Source: Pezicula radicicola (lineage: Eukaryota; Ascomycota; Leotiomycetes; Helotiales; Dermateaceae). Taken from it: 64,000 nt of DNA. Shown piece after piece: positions 35,352 through 45,899 of the stretch. The notes beneath the pieces are model-generated. The model was not told where the DNA came from. It saw only the letters and a list, made by a program, of their open reading frames with translations, and made no database searches. The translations under genes and the position numbers were made by a program. The DNA lies in NCBI GenBank assembly GCA_003008705.1, contig PDUO01000012.1, positions 1,100,673 to 1,164,672 on the forward strand. The letters are read 5' to 3'. Within the stretch, counting starts at the first letter, position 1, and every line of letters begins with the position of its first letter.

Positions 35352-35962
35352 GACTATTCCCTCATCCCCTCTCTCATCCGTTTCAACCCATCGGCGCTCT
35401 GCACTTTGTCTTGATCTGTACTTCCACCTTGGCATTCTTTTTCAATTCTTTGCTTTCATCAGCATCTTTATCGCATTCAAGGCTAGTTCCTTTACCATTA
35501 CACAATCCTTTTCTACCTACAGTGTATCGACTCCGCCAAGGAATACCTAACCTCAGCATCGCAAGTTGAAAGCCCTTTGAAAGGTACGTACCTATTGTCT
35601 TCCCTTTCTTCTCTTGTTGTCTTTCTTCCTTTCCAGTCTTTCTTCTCTTCTTGTCTTTCTCTTTTCTTCCTTTTCTTCTCTTGTTTTCCTTGTCTTCATC
35701 AATAAAGCAAGGAAAATTATAAAATACCTCGAGTATCGACTGACTCCTTCTCCATAGCATCTTCAATCTACTCATACTTTCCACAAACGAACTCATCACA
35801 TCAACACTCTCGAAAACGTATATATAAAAACAACCCTTAAGCGATCAAAAGCTTCCAACAATTCCAGTCTTTCCCACAATAGCAAAAAGCTTCAGACTTC
35901 AGTGAAAAGAGACTACTTCGTCAGGAACGACTACTCTCAATAACTAAAAGCAAAAACTCACC

Positions 35963-37174
35963 ATGTTCTTCTCAACATCCACGCTCGCCGCTCTCGGCTT
36001 CGCATCCATCACCTCGGCTCACATGATCATGAACACTCCTGTCCCCTACGGCAAATCCACCCTGAACAACTCTCCTCTTGACGCATCTGGCTCCGACTTC
36101 CCATGCAAGCAGAGAACCGGTGTCTACGACACAGAGGGTGCAAGCAATACCATGGCTCTCGGCTCAACTCAGTCCCTTGCCTTCACTGGCAGCGCAACTC
36201 ACGGAGGCGGATCCTGCCAGGTCTCAATCACCTATGACGAGGCACCCACCACCTCCTCCACCTGGAAGGTCATTCACTCCATCGAGGGAGGCTGCCCAAT
36301 CAAGGGAGTTGCAGGAAACAATGGTGACGACGCCAACGCTGTCAACCCAGACACCTACAGCTTCACTATCCCCTCAACTCTCACAACTGGAAACGCCACT
36401 CTCGCCTGGACTTGGTTTAACAAGGTTGGAAATCGTGAAATGTACATGAACTGCGCACCGATCTCCCTCACATCATCCTCAACCAAGCGCAGCGACGAAC
36501 TCGCCGAGCGTGACACCTCCGCCTACGACGCCCTTCCAGATATGTTCGTCGCAAACATCGGCAACGGCTGCGGAACTCAGGACTCCACTGATCTCCTCTT
36601 TCCCAACCCAGGAGATTCCGTCGAGCAGGACGGCACAGCAACTTCATCCGCTCTGGCCACCCCAACAGGCTCATGCGCGGCGGCCGTCTCTGGCGCCTCA
36701 ACAACCACTGGATCAGGTAGCAAAGCAACTTCTGCTGCATCCGCGGCTACTTCAAGCCCAAAGACCACAGCTACCGCATCTGTCTCCGGTGGAGTCTTCG
36801 CAACAGTCGCTTCATCAGCCAAGGCCAGCACCAAGGTCGCCACATCAGCAGCCTCGGTCGCTCCAGTCGCATCTGTGGCTCCCAGCTCCGTCGCTTCATC
36901 AGCCGCCGCATCGAGCACTGGAACCACTGGATCAGGAACTGCTTTCGCCCAGGGAACCGCTTGCACCACCGATGGTGAGTGGAACTGCATTGGCGGAACT
37001 TCCTTCCAGCAGTGCGCCAGCGGTATGTGGTCAGCCGTCCAATCAGTCGCTTCCGGAACCAGCTGCACTGCTGGAGAGTCCACATCAATGAACATTGTCG
37101 CCGCCGGAAAGTCCAAGCGTGCAATTCGTTTCTCTAGCGAGCACGTCCGTCGACACCTTCAGCGCTCCTCCTAA
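35963..37174 (+). CDS. AA11-like lytic polysaccharide monooxygenase with C-terminal X278-like module
   Basis: An intronless 403-residue secreted protein. The signal peptide (1-19) ends ASITSA and leaves H20 as the mature N-terminus, the first half of the copper histidine brace (HMIMNTPVPYG). H80 (THGGGSCQ) is the likely second brace His, and Y161 (REMYMNCAP) is a likely copper-site Tyr. Cysteines at 48, 85, 111 and 164 suit disulphides. A Ser/Thr/Ala linker (about 225-325) leads to a Cys-containing module (CTTDGEWNCIG...FQQCASGMWS) like the X278 module often joined to AA11. AA11 enzymes oxidatively cleave chitin, so remodelling of fungal walls or use of insect/fungal chitin is likely. The short basic tail after the module (KSKRAIRFSSEHVRRH) is unusual. 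Family assignment is from motifs, not a search. Confidence 0.85.
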   Translation: MFFSTSTLAALGFASITSAHMIMNTPVPYGKSTLNNSPLDASGSDFPCKQRTGVYDTEGASNTMALGSTQSLAFTGSATHGGGSCQVSITYDEAPTTSSTWKVIHSIEGGCPIKGVAGNNGDDANAVNPDTYSFTIPSTLTTGNATLAWTWFNKVGNREMYMNCAPISLTSSSTKRSDELAERDTSAYDALPDMFVANIGNGCGTQDSTDLLFPNPGDSVEQDGTATSSALATPTGSCAAAVSGASTTTGSGSKATSAASAATSSPKTTATASVSGGVFATVASSAKASTKVATSAASVAPVASVAPSSVASSAAASSTGTTGSGTAFAQGTACTTDGEWNCIGGTSFQQCASGMWSAVQSVASGTSCTAGESTSMNIVAAGKSKRAIRFSSEHVRRHLQRSS

Positions 37175-37560
37175 ATTCATGCTTAATCGCTGGCGATCAG
37201 CATAATCATTCTCTTCTGCATTGGGAGGTCAGCATTCGAAGGTGTCTTTTGGATAAGTCTTTTTTTAGGGAAACTTCTTGTATATAAAACTTTTTGGGTC
37301 GGGGCGCATAAGGAGGAAGGCAGGGATAGCCAAGTGACGATAGAAATGTGCATATGCCAAGTTACAAATGTACCTTAGAAGATGGAATCAAATGAAATGT
37401 GTCAAAAAAAAAAACTTCCGACTTTGTTGACGTGCAGCTGAATATAATTTGAATATAGTATATTTTGTAGAATTTGATGGAAGACATTGTGCAAGGGTGG
37501 TATTGCGAAATGGTTTGACTTCAAGTCATGTGCTTGCCTTATAAGGAGCGTGGAATATGT
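37175..37560. other. Convergent 3' flanks
   Basis: A short spacer between the LPMO (plus) and monooxygenase (minus) stop codons, with an A-run near 37,405. No feature is seen. Confidence 0.6.
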
Positions 37561-39376
37561 TCAGCGCATTCTCAAAGTTCCCCTCGCCATGAGCCCAACA
37601 GCAATCGCTCCTACCGTGGCTAAGCCTGTAAGAGCCATTTTGTTTGATATTTGAGTTTCTTCGACAACTCTGCGCCAGCTCGTTTTGCCTTGGTTCTTCA
37701 CTTCATCTGCTCCAGGTCCAAGAATATCGTAGTCATCCCAGTCAATGGAACTTGTCAGTTTCTGATAATTTACCACCGTGTCAGACCAGTTATTCGTGAT
37801 GAGCCCGGCTTCATTCTTGTACCAGGAGTTACAATTTGGATCAGCGAAAGCTGATTTTGAAAGGCGTTCCTGGATCTCCTTATTATACCTCCGTACAACA
37901 GTGGGCTTTGGTTGTATGGATATGCTGCTACCCAATCGCTTGACAGTTTGTATTTGCTTAATTAAAGCATTGATATACAACGCTTGAGCCTCTATCATCA
38001 GTATGATGCTGTTATGGCCAAGGTTCGTATTGGGACCTGAATTGTTAGCACATTCAATTGAGAAGACGAAGGCCACTTACCATAAAGCATACTGAAGTTC
38101 GGAAGAGATGGCACCGTCATACCAAGGTAAGCTGATGCGCCGGATGACCAAAGATCCTCGATCGTTCTCCCACCAGAGCCGTATACTTTGATTGGATACA
38201 TGAATTGAGTTGTCTTGAAGCCGGTAGCTAATATGAGAAGATCAAAATCATGTTCAACGTCTCCATCAACCTTGACTCCTCTTGGGGTAATCTCGTGAAT
38301 TTTAGAAGTCTCCAGGAAAACATTACTGCGAGAGAAAGCTGGAAAGTAGTCGTCGCTGATTATCACTCGCTTGCACCCAATAGCATAATGGGGTTGGAGC
38401 TTCTCCCGCAGTTCGGCATTCTCATCCCCAGGGAGCTGTGCACCCAAATGATCCTTGGACGTGGACTCGAGAAACTCGTGTACCGGCGATATAGTGCTGA
38501 ATACAGCATCGAAAAATGACTCCCTATAATCCATGAGAGATGCTCGGTATCTTCTGCGAACCAGAGGAACGTGGTTGTAGATGGCTCGCATCGTTGGCGA
38601 GATGGGCTTGTCAAGTCGCGGAATAACCCAGTTAGGAGTTCTCTGAAAGACGGTCAGGCTTTTGCAAACTTTGGCGATTTCCGGGATTATCTGTGCAGCT
38701 GTTGCACCATTGCCTATGATTCCAATCTTTTTGTCCCGGACGTCATAGTCCCAATCCCAACGAGCGGAATGCATCGACTTTCCTGAGAAAGAGTCAAGTC
38801 CGGTGATATCTGGGAATTTTGGCGTGTTCAATTGCCCAACTGCAGACACGAGGAAGTCGGACGTAATGGTGTACTCTTTGCCAAACTCAGAGTCCTTACT
38901 TCCCAACCGTACAATCTTGGTATGCCATTTGTTTGTTGTCTCGTCCCATCTAGCCTCGTCCACGGCAGTATTAAATCGGATGTGCTTGTAAAGCTGATAC
39001 TTCTGCGCGATGTCGATCAGGTAGTCCAAGATTTCCTCCTGCCCTGGGTACTCTCTTGTCCAATGGGCATTGGGCTCAAAGGATAATGAGTACAAATGAC
39101 TCCACACGTCCTGCCAAGCCATCTTGTTAGCATCTAGTTGCAGCTCTGAGGAATAGCTTGGGATCATACGCAACAACATCCTGGGTAACGTTGATCGTTC
39201 CACGTCCCACCAACCTGATTTCCCTTTTCGACGATTATGAAGTTTCGGCCATTGCCTTTGCGAATCATATCAATGGCTGTTGTCATGCCTGACAGGCCGG
39301 CACCGATGATCAGCACATCTGCTGTATTCGTGTTCCGACCATATTCAATCGTCGGTATGGGGTTAGGATCCGTCAT
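37561..39376 (-). CDS. Baeyer-Villiger-type flavin-containing monooxygenase
   Basis: Exons on the minus strand: 39376-39170, 39110-38081 and 38036-37561, giving 570 residues. Introns are 59 and 44 bp. The FAD Rossmann motif is [10 protein letters not shown] (residues 21-30), then [12 protein letters not shown]. The BVMO fingerprint is [14 protein letters not shown] (about 177-190), matching FxGxxxHxxxWD. The NADPH site is [21 protein letters not shown] near the end is the usual ATG-containing strand. The enzyme class inserts oxygen next to ketones, or oxidises heteroatoms, using NADPH and O2. The C-terminus ends in a hydrophobic helix ([18 protein letters not shown]), suggesting tail-anchoring in a membrane, which most soluble BVMOs lack. 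I start at MTDPNP because the frame upstream is a leader-like sequence. Substrate is unknown. Confidence 0.93.
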
Positions 39377-39938
39377 TGTATAAGATGCAATGAATAGAGG
39401 GAAATTGGAAAGCTCGTGGTTGTCCTGTGCTGGTCTAAGGTAGGTGTGTATGTATTTATGTGTGTCGTAAAGGCCCATCTACGGCTGAATGGATATGGTT
39501 CGGGGGGTTCCGTACTGACATAATCGAGCGGAATAATCATGACTGCAGGGAGATCTGCGAGGAGCCATAGGTAGTTTGTTTAGTCAGACTTGGGATGCAT
39601 GCTGGTGATGGGATGCATAGCTGCACCCGATTGTTCTTCGACCGAGGTTGCAGCCAGAGGTGCATGTCAACCATGTCAATGAGCTCGAGTCAATTCAAAT
39701 GGTTGTTGGGATTTACCCCACACCTCGCTTACAGACCCTGTCGCCCCTTGCTTCCCTCGCTTCGCTCCTTCACGGAGCACTGCATTCTCCTCCTTCGAAT
39801 CTCTCCTTAATAGGTACCTATCAACCTACTTAGGTATTGAAATTTCAAAAGTTACTCAATGATGAGTATGATTTAAGCTGATTGAGGAATTGATCGTTCT
39901 CATATATGTATATTAGAACATCCAGCAAGTCTCTTTAC
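39377..39938. promoter_or_regulatory. Upstream region of the monooxygenase gene
   Basis: The spacer before the monooxygenase start and after the DUF3433 stop, both on the minus strand. It contains short AGGTA/TACCT repeats near 39,820-39,835 and no gene. Confidence 0.45.
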
Positions 39939-42900
39939 TCATATCCAAGTTTGTGGCTGCTTTTCATCTTTGTCTTCGCGTCGCCACTTCCATCTCTTTC
40001 TCTGAACTGCTGGGTTTCGACTTTTTAGAGGTACGACGTACCGCTGATGCTCAATCCCCACATGGCTCTTCCCGTCGGGACCAATAAATCTCCCATAACT
40101 ATAACGAGCATTGCTATCATGCTCTTTATTAGCATGGCTTTGCTTCGCATCCTGCACTGCGCGGCTTGCTGCAACGTAGGCAATGATAGAAGCAATTGAT
40201 GTGGGCATGCGTGGAAGGAAGCGTCGCGGGCGCTGAGCGTAATACCATATCGAGACCACGAAATGAAAACCCAATATAGCGACGGCCAAAGAAAACATTA
40301 CAGATGAGACGAGTATTTTTGACTCGACGGTAATGATCTCACCTACGAATGAGACTGGATCTTCAGGGACTGAAAATACATGAGTGTTGAGCGCAAGAAG
40401 AATTGCGAAAAGTTGTCTGTATAAGCCTTCCATGAGTGGTGCTACCTCAGCTGTAGTTGGCACGGAGGCTGATGGATCGACCAGGCTTGAGGAATTCCCA
40501 ACAAGCTCTAAAAGGGCGTTCATCCAATCCGATGTAAAAGTATCGTTATGCCACTGAACATCGCCTGAGGGATTAGGGGCGATCAGCCCAGCAGTTTGTT
40601 GAAATAGAGAAGTTTCACTTGCATTGCCTGTGAAAAAGCTCGCAACATCCTTGGAAAATGCGCTGGTCTGGTTCGAACTTATAACATGGCCAGTTGTGTC
40701 AACAAACACATCAAATTGAGCAACACGTAGTGTTGGCCTACAGCCCACGAATGAAGAGCTGCTAGCTGCAGTGTCGCGATCTAAGCGTGCCCATCCTGCA
40801 ACGAGTAAAGAGGAACAAAATCCATCGTCGTTGATATCGGAAACTGAGGTCATTGGCTGCATCACCTCTAAAGCCAATAAACCGCTGGGAAGTGTGGCAG
40901 TGAAGCCTGTGGTCTCGTTCCCGTCTGGTGCTGCAGGACTGACACAAGTGAGTACGGTGCCATTTGAGAGTGTATGTGTTGTCTCGAATTGAGCATGCAA
41001 TCCATTTTGAGTTGGTTCGAATGTGACAGTGTTGTTTTGCTGGGGCGAAAGTTCCTGACAGTTGACCTGTGCCCCAAATCCAGTGGTGGTTCCGCGAAAG
41101 CCTTGCATGTCCACAACGCTACTAGCGATGGTTGCGGTAGATAGGTTCAGGTTGAAAGGCAAGTAGAAGAAGTTGTTATCAATCCAAGCAGGAAGCTGTG
41201 TTCCTCCAGAGATGTTCGACAGAGCAACATAGAAGTGGTCGGAGTATAAGATAGGAGCACCCAATAAAGATTCGCTTGTTATTGGCGTCCCATTGAATTT
41301 GGGCAAGATGTCTTGTGTAGTGGTGGATGTTAAGGTAACACTAGTGGGACTTTCAGATAAGAGGCCACTGAGTGCCACAGCCAGCACATTTGTTGAAATT
41401 GCGACAGCACATACAGCTGCCAACAAAAAGTGGCGAGCATTGAGAGCTCTCCATACAACTAATTGCGGCGGTAGTGAAGTATATTTAACATCTACAGTCG
41501 TTGAAGATGGGGCATTACCCCTCCTCAGTTCATCAAAAGGCTGCAAAAGACAGAGAAGTCGGTTAAGTATTACCCAGATGGGCTCGAGAAAGGTGGCAAA
41601 TGTTGTTGGTAAGTAATTTTCAAGTATCGAGAGTACGATGGTGCTATTACTTGGTAGAGAAATCCCTAAAAGTCTATATTAACATTGTTCATACATGTGG
41701 CAAAGAAATTTAGGAACAAGACGAGATTCTTACCATTAGACTTCACGCTCCAGACGCGAAGGAAAACCAGCAGCCCTATAGCGGCGATGATTAAGGCCGC
41801 AAATATTATACCCATGGGTAGCTTCAGTTCAAGCGGACGAACTGGGGAGAAGCCTTTCCGATTCAGACTCGCCGAATTTATCGAACCACGAGCACCAAGC
41901 AGTTCGTTAACACCGGAGGTTATGCATTCAAAACCGGGGCCCCTGTTATTGTCACTGGAGCTTTCTTTCAAGATAAAGGTGTCCTTTGATAAAGTATTCT
42001 CTAAGGCAGCCATAGTAACTGTGCCATCATCCCGGAATAAGTCAGGGGACAAATTGCTTCTCCGGAGAATCGACATGATATCTGCAATCGATGCTGGATC
42101 TGTAGTCAAACTGCTTATACGCTGATATGTGTAATACCAAAGACAGACTGTCAAAACAATTATCATCGCAAAGGCCGCTTCAACAATGATAGATATGGTT
42201 CTAACTAGAATGATTGCTCCTAGGGTTTCTCTTCGAGTCCCGCTGCGAATGCTTTGGTCTGAAACTGCCGAATTTGACGTCAAAGTGTTAAAAGCCACAG
42301 AAAATAGAAGCTGGTGTGCCTTTTCGAAAGCTCCTTGGAGTACCGCAGGATCTGCAAAGCTGTCCACGGAGAACGGGTTAAGTGCTACGGCGAATCCAAC
42401 CATGTTGGATACTGGCCAAGTCAAACTGTAATTCCGAAGCCGTGGGTACTGCTCTAGCACTACGCTGTCGGGATAGTTCGCACGCTGTCCAGTTGCAGTG
42501 ACTCCAGTCGCTAAGAGGTATTCAAAATTTGTTGTATTGAACACCTCTTTGAGTGTTGAGCTTCCATCTGTTCTCAGAATCCCTGGATCGTTATTCGCCA
42601 CAGCTTTGTCAGAAGCGTTGACGGTGAGGTTCATCTCTGCAATATAATAGCTCGGTTCACAGAATAGCGCTGTAAGGTTACTGTAAACACCGATGGCCGT
42701 CCGAGACGCAGCAGGAGCATATAAAGCTAGAAAGTTGTTGGAGAATTGTGCACTGCAGTTTGGATTTTGAAGTACGTAGTCAAGTTCTGCATTGTCGTAA
42801 TATCCAACGTATAACACCATATAGCTTGATGATTGCGTGCCTGAATTGGCTTGGCTGATCTGAGAAATATAATGTGCGTCCGGAAGTGCAATCCGAGGGA

Positions 42901-44036
42901 CCGAACATCCTTTGCCGTTGCTGAATGTATAGGTGAGTCCGCTCAACGTAACGTCCGCGGCGTAACAACTGAGATTGGTTCCGTAAGCATCAACCTGGGT
43001 TGACCAAGTCTCTGCGGCTGATGCCGTTGACGTCTGAGCAACGGGTCCGAAAGGAAGAACTGCATATTCGTAAGTTGTGAAGGCCGGCAACTTTTGGCTC
43101 AGCCATGAGATTCCGTATGCAGTGTTCAGAAAGTTAGCGTTGAGTGCATTGGTTTGCGACTCCAGCGATATCAGGTTTGCTGTGTTGACCATAGTGGACT
43201 GAATGGTGCGGGTCGCAGTAGCAACGTTGAAAATAGCCGATTGCAGAGGAGTAATTATCCAGAATACAAGAAGCACTATGGTTCCCGCCATAAAGACGCC
43301 CCAATGCTTTCGCCTACCAGCGGTAATTGGAACAAAAGGAAGAAAGTCGAAGGGGTATTGAAGAAGTAACGAGTCCTTAGCAGACGCTCCATCTTTTCTA
43401 GATAGTTGAAACCATGGTTCCAACCGTTTTATATCAAGGTCAACCTACACATCGTGGTTCAGCAGTTGCTTACCAATGGAATATCCACAATTAAAGAAGA
43501 CCTACCCAACTCCACAACATACTGTATATCACGGAAAGAATAGTCGGAAGATAGAGGAACCCAAAGGTTGCCAAGGTAGAGATTCTGTTGACATCGGCAG
43601 CAAAGGCCAGGCCCCCACCATTCATATTCCCATTCCCGGAGCTAATACGGGCCAAGATTTCGAGAAGGACGATGATAGAGAGGGAGAAAAGTACAAATCC
43701 GCCCAGGATTGGCGCTCGGAGAGTGACTGGCCTCCAACCAACCTTCTGTTCTACAAAAGCGTACCGTTAGTCCCAAATAGGTCCATAATGGATATGTGGG
43801 TGTCAAATGCCTTTTGTCCGTCGCCCTTGGACGGCTTGCCTGAAGCTTTTCCAGGTACAGTTTCCATGATCAACATTTCTCTCAGCCGTCTTATATGCAG
43901 GAGGTGCATCTGATCCATTGTTTACGCATCCAACTGACGCCGGGTTGGCTTCATTGTATTCTCGATAGCTCGGCAGCCGTGGTAATGCGGCGTCCAATTG
44001 TTCATACTCAATGCTTCCGTTTACAGACTGGGACAT
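39939..44036 (-). CDS. Large DUF3433-family polytopic membrane protein
   Basis: Minus-strand exons are 44036 to an uncertain donor near 43,820-43,890, about 43745-43506, 43444-41734 and 41665-39939, giving about 1280 residues. The last two introns (61 and 68 bp) are clear. The first junction is unresolved: the downstream exon starts at KVGWRPVTLRAP, but upstream donors are weak (GTCCAA or GTTGAT with a CAG acceptor). Eight or more hydrophobic segments are visible, e.g. LSIIVLLEIL, FLYLPTILSVIY, GTIVLLVFWII, FAMIIVLTVCLWYY, MGIIFAALIIAAIGLLVF and SLAVAILGFHFVV. Two similar halves each have short transmembrane stems and a long N-glycosylatable loop, linked by PTTFATFLEPIWVILNRLLC, the hallmark of DUF3433. 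The function of this fungal family is unknown. The N-terminus is a cytosolic Pro/Tyr-rich stretch. Confidence 0.88.
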
Positions 44037-45056
44037 CTGGAACTAGCAGATCAAAGTCGGCCTGCGACGACAAGTAGGTATGAAAACAAGAAGGAAAAGT
44101 GAATACAGTTTTGAGAAGACTCGCAGCTGGTAAAGGAACAGAATAGATGAGGTACAAAGGGGAGATATAAGGAGCTCCGATCTAAGGTGTCGCAGCCTTG
44201 CAATGTATGTCCGCTCTTGGCGATCCAACAGTTGGACTCCATCGCGGCAAGGGACAGAAGCCCGTTGGCTCATTCAGATGTGGAGAGGCAAACAAGGCTA
44301 TTTTGGTGGCGGCGCTGTGCCATGCACATACAGGACCCGACGAGGTACCTGCATGAGCCTCTCATGCTCTGCAGCTTGGGGAATATTCGAACGATGGAAG
44401 TCTGCTGGCAAGAACTATGTGCTACACTTGTATCGGTTTTGTTTTACCGTCGTCGAAGCAGCGAGCCATTCTTGTGGCTTTGATAGTGAGGAAAGCCTTA
44501 TCATTGCATCTCGAGAAGGCAATTCCAGCCAAACTCATACCACCTTTCGAGCTTTGTGCTCCCGTCCACGGCAAGCTGCAGAAAAGACCAACTGCCGACA
44601 GGATGGATGAAGGACCGAATCCATTTCATCGTTGATGGCGCTTGAAGATGAATATGATTGGAGAGATGGACGAGTTGTCGTCCAAATTAAGATATCGAGA
44701 CGCCGTGCCGCTCGCTTCAACTGCGGGAGGAGAATTAAGACGCGAAGAGCGGCACTGATGGATGAGCTTTCCGTTCATTCAATGATACTTCACAACCTAC
44801 ACTTTAGATATCGTATTGACTTTCAAATTCGCAATCAATTGTAATATATAGGGATGCGCACCGAAATCAAAAACGTAACCCAAAAAGGGCTTCAGGCACC
44901 CCATTGAACAGGAGTCCAGCCCTCGAACGTTAGAGTGCCGCCTTAAATCCCTCATCACGTCGCTCAATTTAAGCGCCCAGCATCATCTCCTCCGTACCCA
45001 AAACACACCCCTCACCCCTCACCCCTCAACGGCCACCAGCGCTGAATGGATACATC
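44037..45056. promoter_or_regulatory. Divergent promoter region, DUF3433 gene and yih1
   Basis: Upstream DNA of both genes. A plus-strand open frame at 44,203-44,610 has no motif. Near 45,007-45,028 a CCCCTCA unit is repeated three times just before the yih1 start. Confidence 0.45.
45007..45028. repeat. 3 x 7 bp repeat (CCCCTCA) before yih1
   Basis: Three tandem CCCCTCA units about 30-50 bp before the ATG, within the likely 5' leader. Pyrimidine-rich leaders are common, so this may be unimportant. CCCCT is also the core of stress-response elements in other fungi. Confidence 0.75.
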
Positions 45057-45899
45057 ATGGGCGAGGATCTTCAGAACGAGATTGAGGCCATCAATTCTAT
45101 CTATGGGGAAGAGTCTCTCGTCTCTACAGGGGAAGATGGTGTCTACGTTCTACATCTCCCCCAACAGGCCGCGTCGCTGAGAATCCTGTTTCCTGAAGAA
45201 TATCCAGCTGCTCCTCCATCTGTTCTTGGGACAGAAAGCTCTGGAGAGCATACGCGCAAAGGTGAGGCAGCTAATATTCTCGCAGTCTTCCGCGATACCC
45301 TCGGGAAGCTCTTCCAACCGGACGAGGTATGTCTCTTTGATGTTATCGAGGAGGTCAACACTATCTTAAGTTCTGCAGCAGAGTTAGCACAGGACGAAGA
45401 GGATGTCAAGGAGACATGGGTGGAGAGCAACGAGATATCCGAAGTGCCGATTATGAGCAAAACAGGTACATTGTCGGAGGATGTACCGCCTTGGACCATC
45501 TCTGATGTGGTAGTCGAGCTCAAGTCTGTTTTTGTGGCCAGATGTGCGCCTGTCTCTTCCCCAGACCAAGCTAAGCAATACCTCCAACATCTGCTCGATA
45601 GCGATAGAAAGATTCGATCCGCGACACATAACATAACTGCGTGGAGGATTAAGGGCGAAAATGGAATAAGCTTTCAGGATTGTGACGACGATGGGGAGAC
45701 AGCGGCGGGCGGGCGAGTGCTTCACTTGATGCAGCTCATGGATCTTTGGGATGTGATGGTTGTGGTTACGAGATGGTATGGAGGGCATCAACTTGGACCA
45801 AAACGATTCAGTATCATCAATGCTGTTGCAAGGGATGCTTTTGTGAAGGGGGACTTTGTCAAGGAGGATACTTCGACCAAGAAGAAAGGAAAACGCTGA
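45057..45899 (+). CDS. yih1: Yih1/IMPACT homologue, Gcn2 pathway regulator
   Basis: An intronless 280-residue protein. Residues 1 to about 105 form an RWD domain (NEIEAINSIYGE, then FPEEYPAAPPSV), the fold by which Yih1 and Gcn2 bind Gcn1. The C-terminal half is the IMPACT/UPF0029 domain, with KSVFVARCAPV, the strand WRIKGENG, and the family signature VVTRWYGGHQLGPKRFSII. In yeast and mammals Yih1/IMPACT competes with Gcn2 for Gcn1 and so damps eIF2-alpha phosphorylation in amino-acid starvation; it also binds actin. The basic tail KKKGKR closes the protein. Length and domain order match the family well. It is a cytosolic housekeeping regulator. Confidence 0.95.
   Translation: MGEDLQNEIEAINSIYGEESLVSTGEDGVYVLHLPQQAASLRILFPEEYPAAPPSVLGTESSGEHTRKGEAANILAVFRDTLGKLFQPDEVCLFDVIEEVNTILSSAAELAQDEEDVKETWVESNEISEVPIMSKTGTLSEDVPPWTISDVVVELKSVFVARCAPVSSPDQAKQYLQHLLDSDRKIRSATHNITAWRIKGENGISFQDCDDDGETAAGGRVLHLMQLMDLWDVMVVVTRWYGGHQLGPKRFSIINAVARDAFVKGDFVKEDTSTKKKGKR

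Larger units (their letters stand above)
32086..35962. other. 3.9 kb intergenic region upstream of the LPMO gene
   Basis: No gene is supported. The region holds the (ACTGT)n microsatellite at 33,411, a run of ten G near 33,980, a perfect hairpin at 34,058-34,079, and from about 34,300 onward a CT/CA-rich stretch typical of a fungal promoter and 5' leader. A TATAA at 35,347 followed by pyrimidine-rich sequence suggests an LPMO transcript with a leader of about 0.6 kb. A GTACGT donor at 35,584 and TTTCCAG at 35,636 could bound a leader intron (low confidence). Open frames at 33,035-33,343 and 33,404-33,817 lack motifs. Confidence 0.5.

Noticed and set aside
35383..35799. Lys/Arg/Glu-rich minus-strand frame
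   Set aside because: Produced by the CT-rich leader of the LPMO gene read on the other strand.
36577..37116. Minus-strand frame opposite the LPMO linker
   Set aside because: Arises from the repetitive Ser/Thr/Ala codons of the LPMO linker read backwards.
11184..44036. Secondary-metabolite cluster
   Set aside because: A P450 and a flavin monooxygenase are present but 25 kb apart, with tra1 and other unrelated genes between, and no backbone synthase is seen.
44203..44610. 135-codon frame between the DUF3433 gene and yih1
   Set aside because: No domain and no splice partners; it fits a random open frame.
45007..45028. Telomere-like repeat
   Set aside because: CCCCTCA units differ from the fungal CCCTAA telomere unit and occur only three times in a gene leader.
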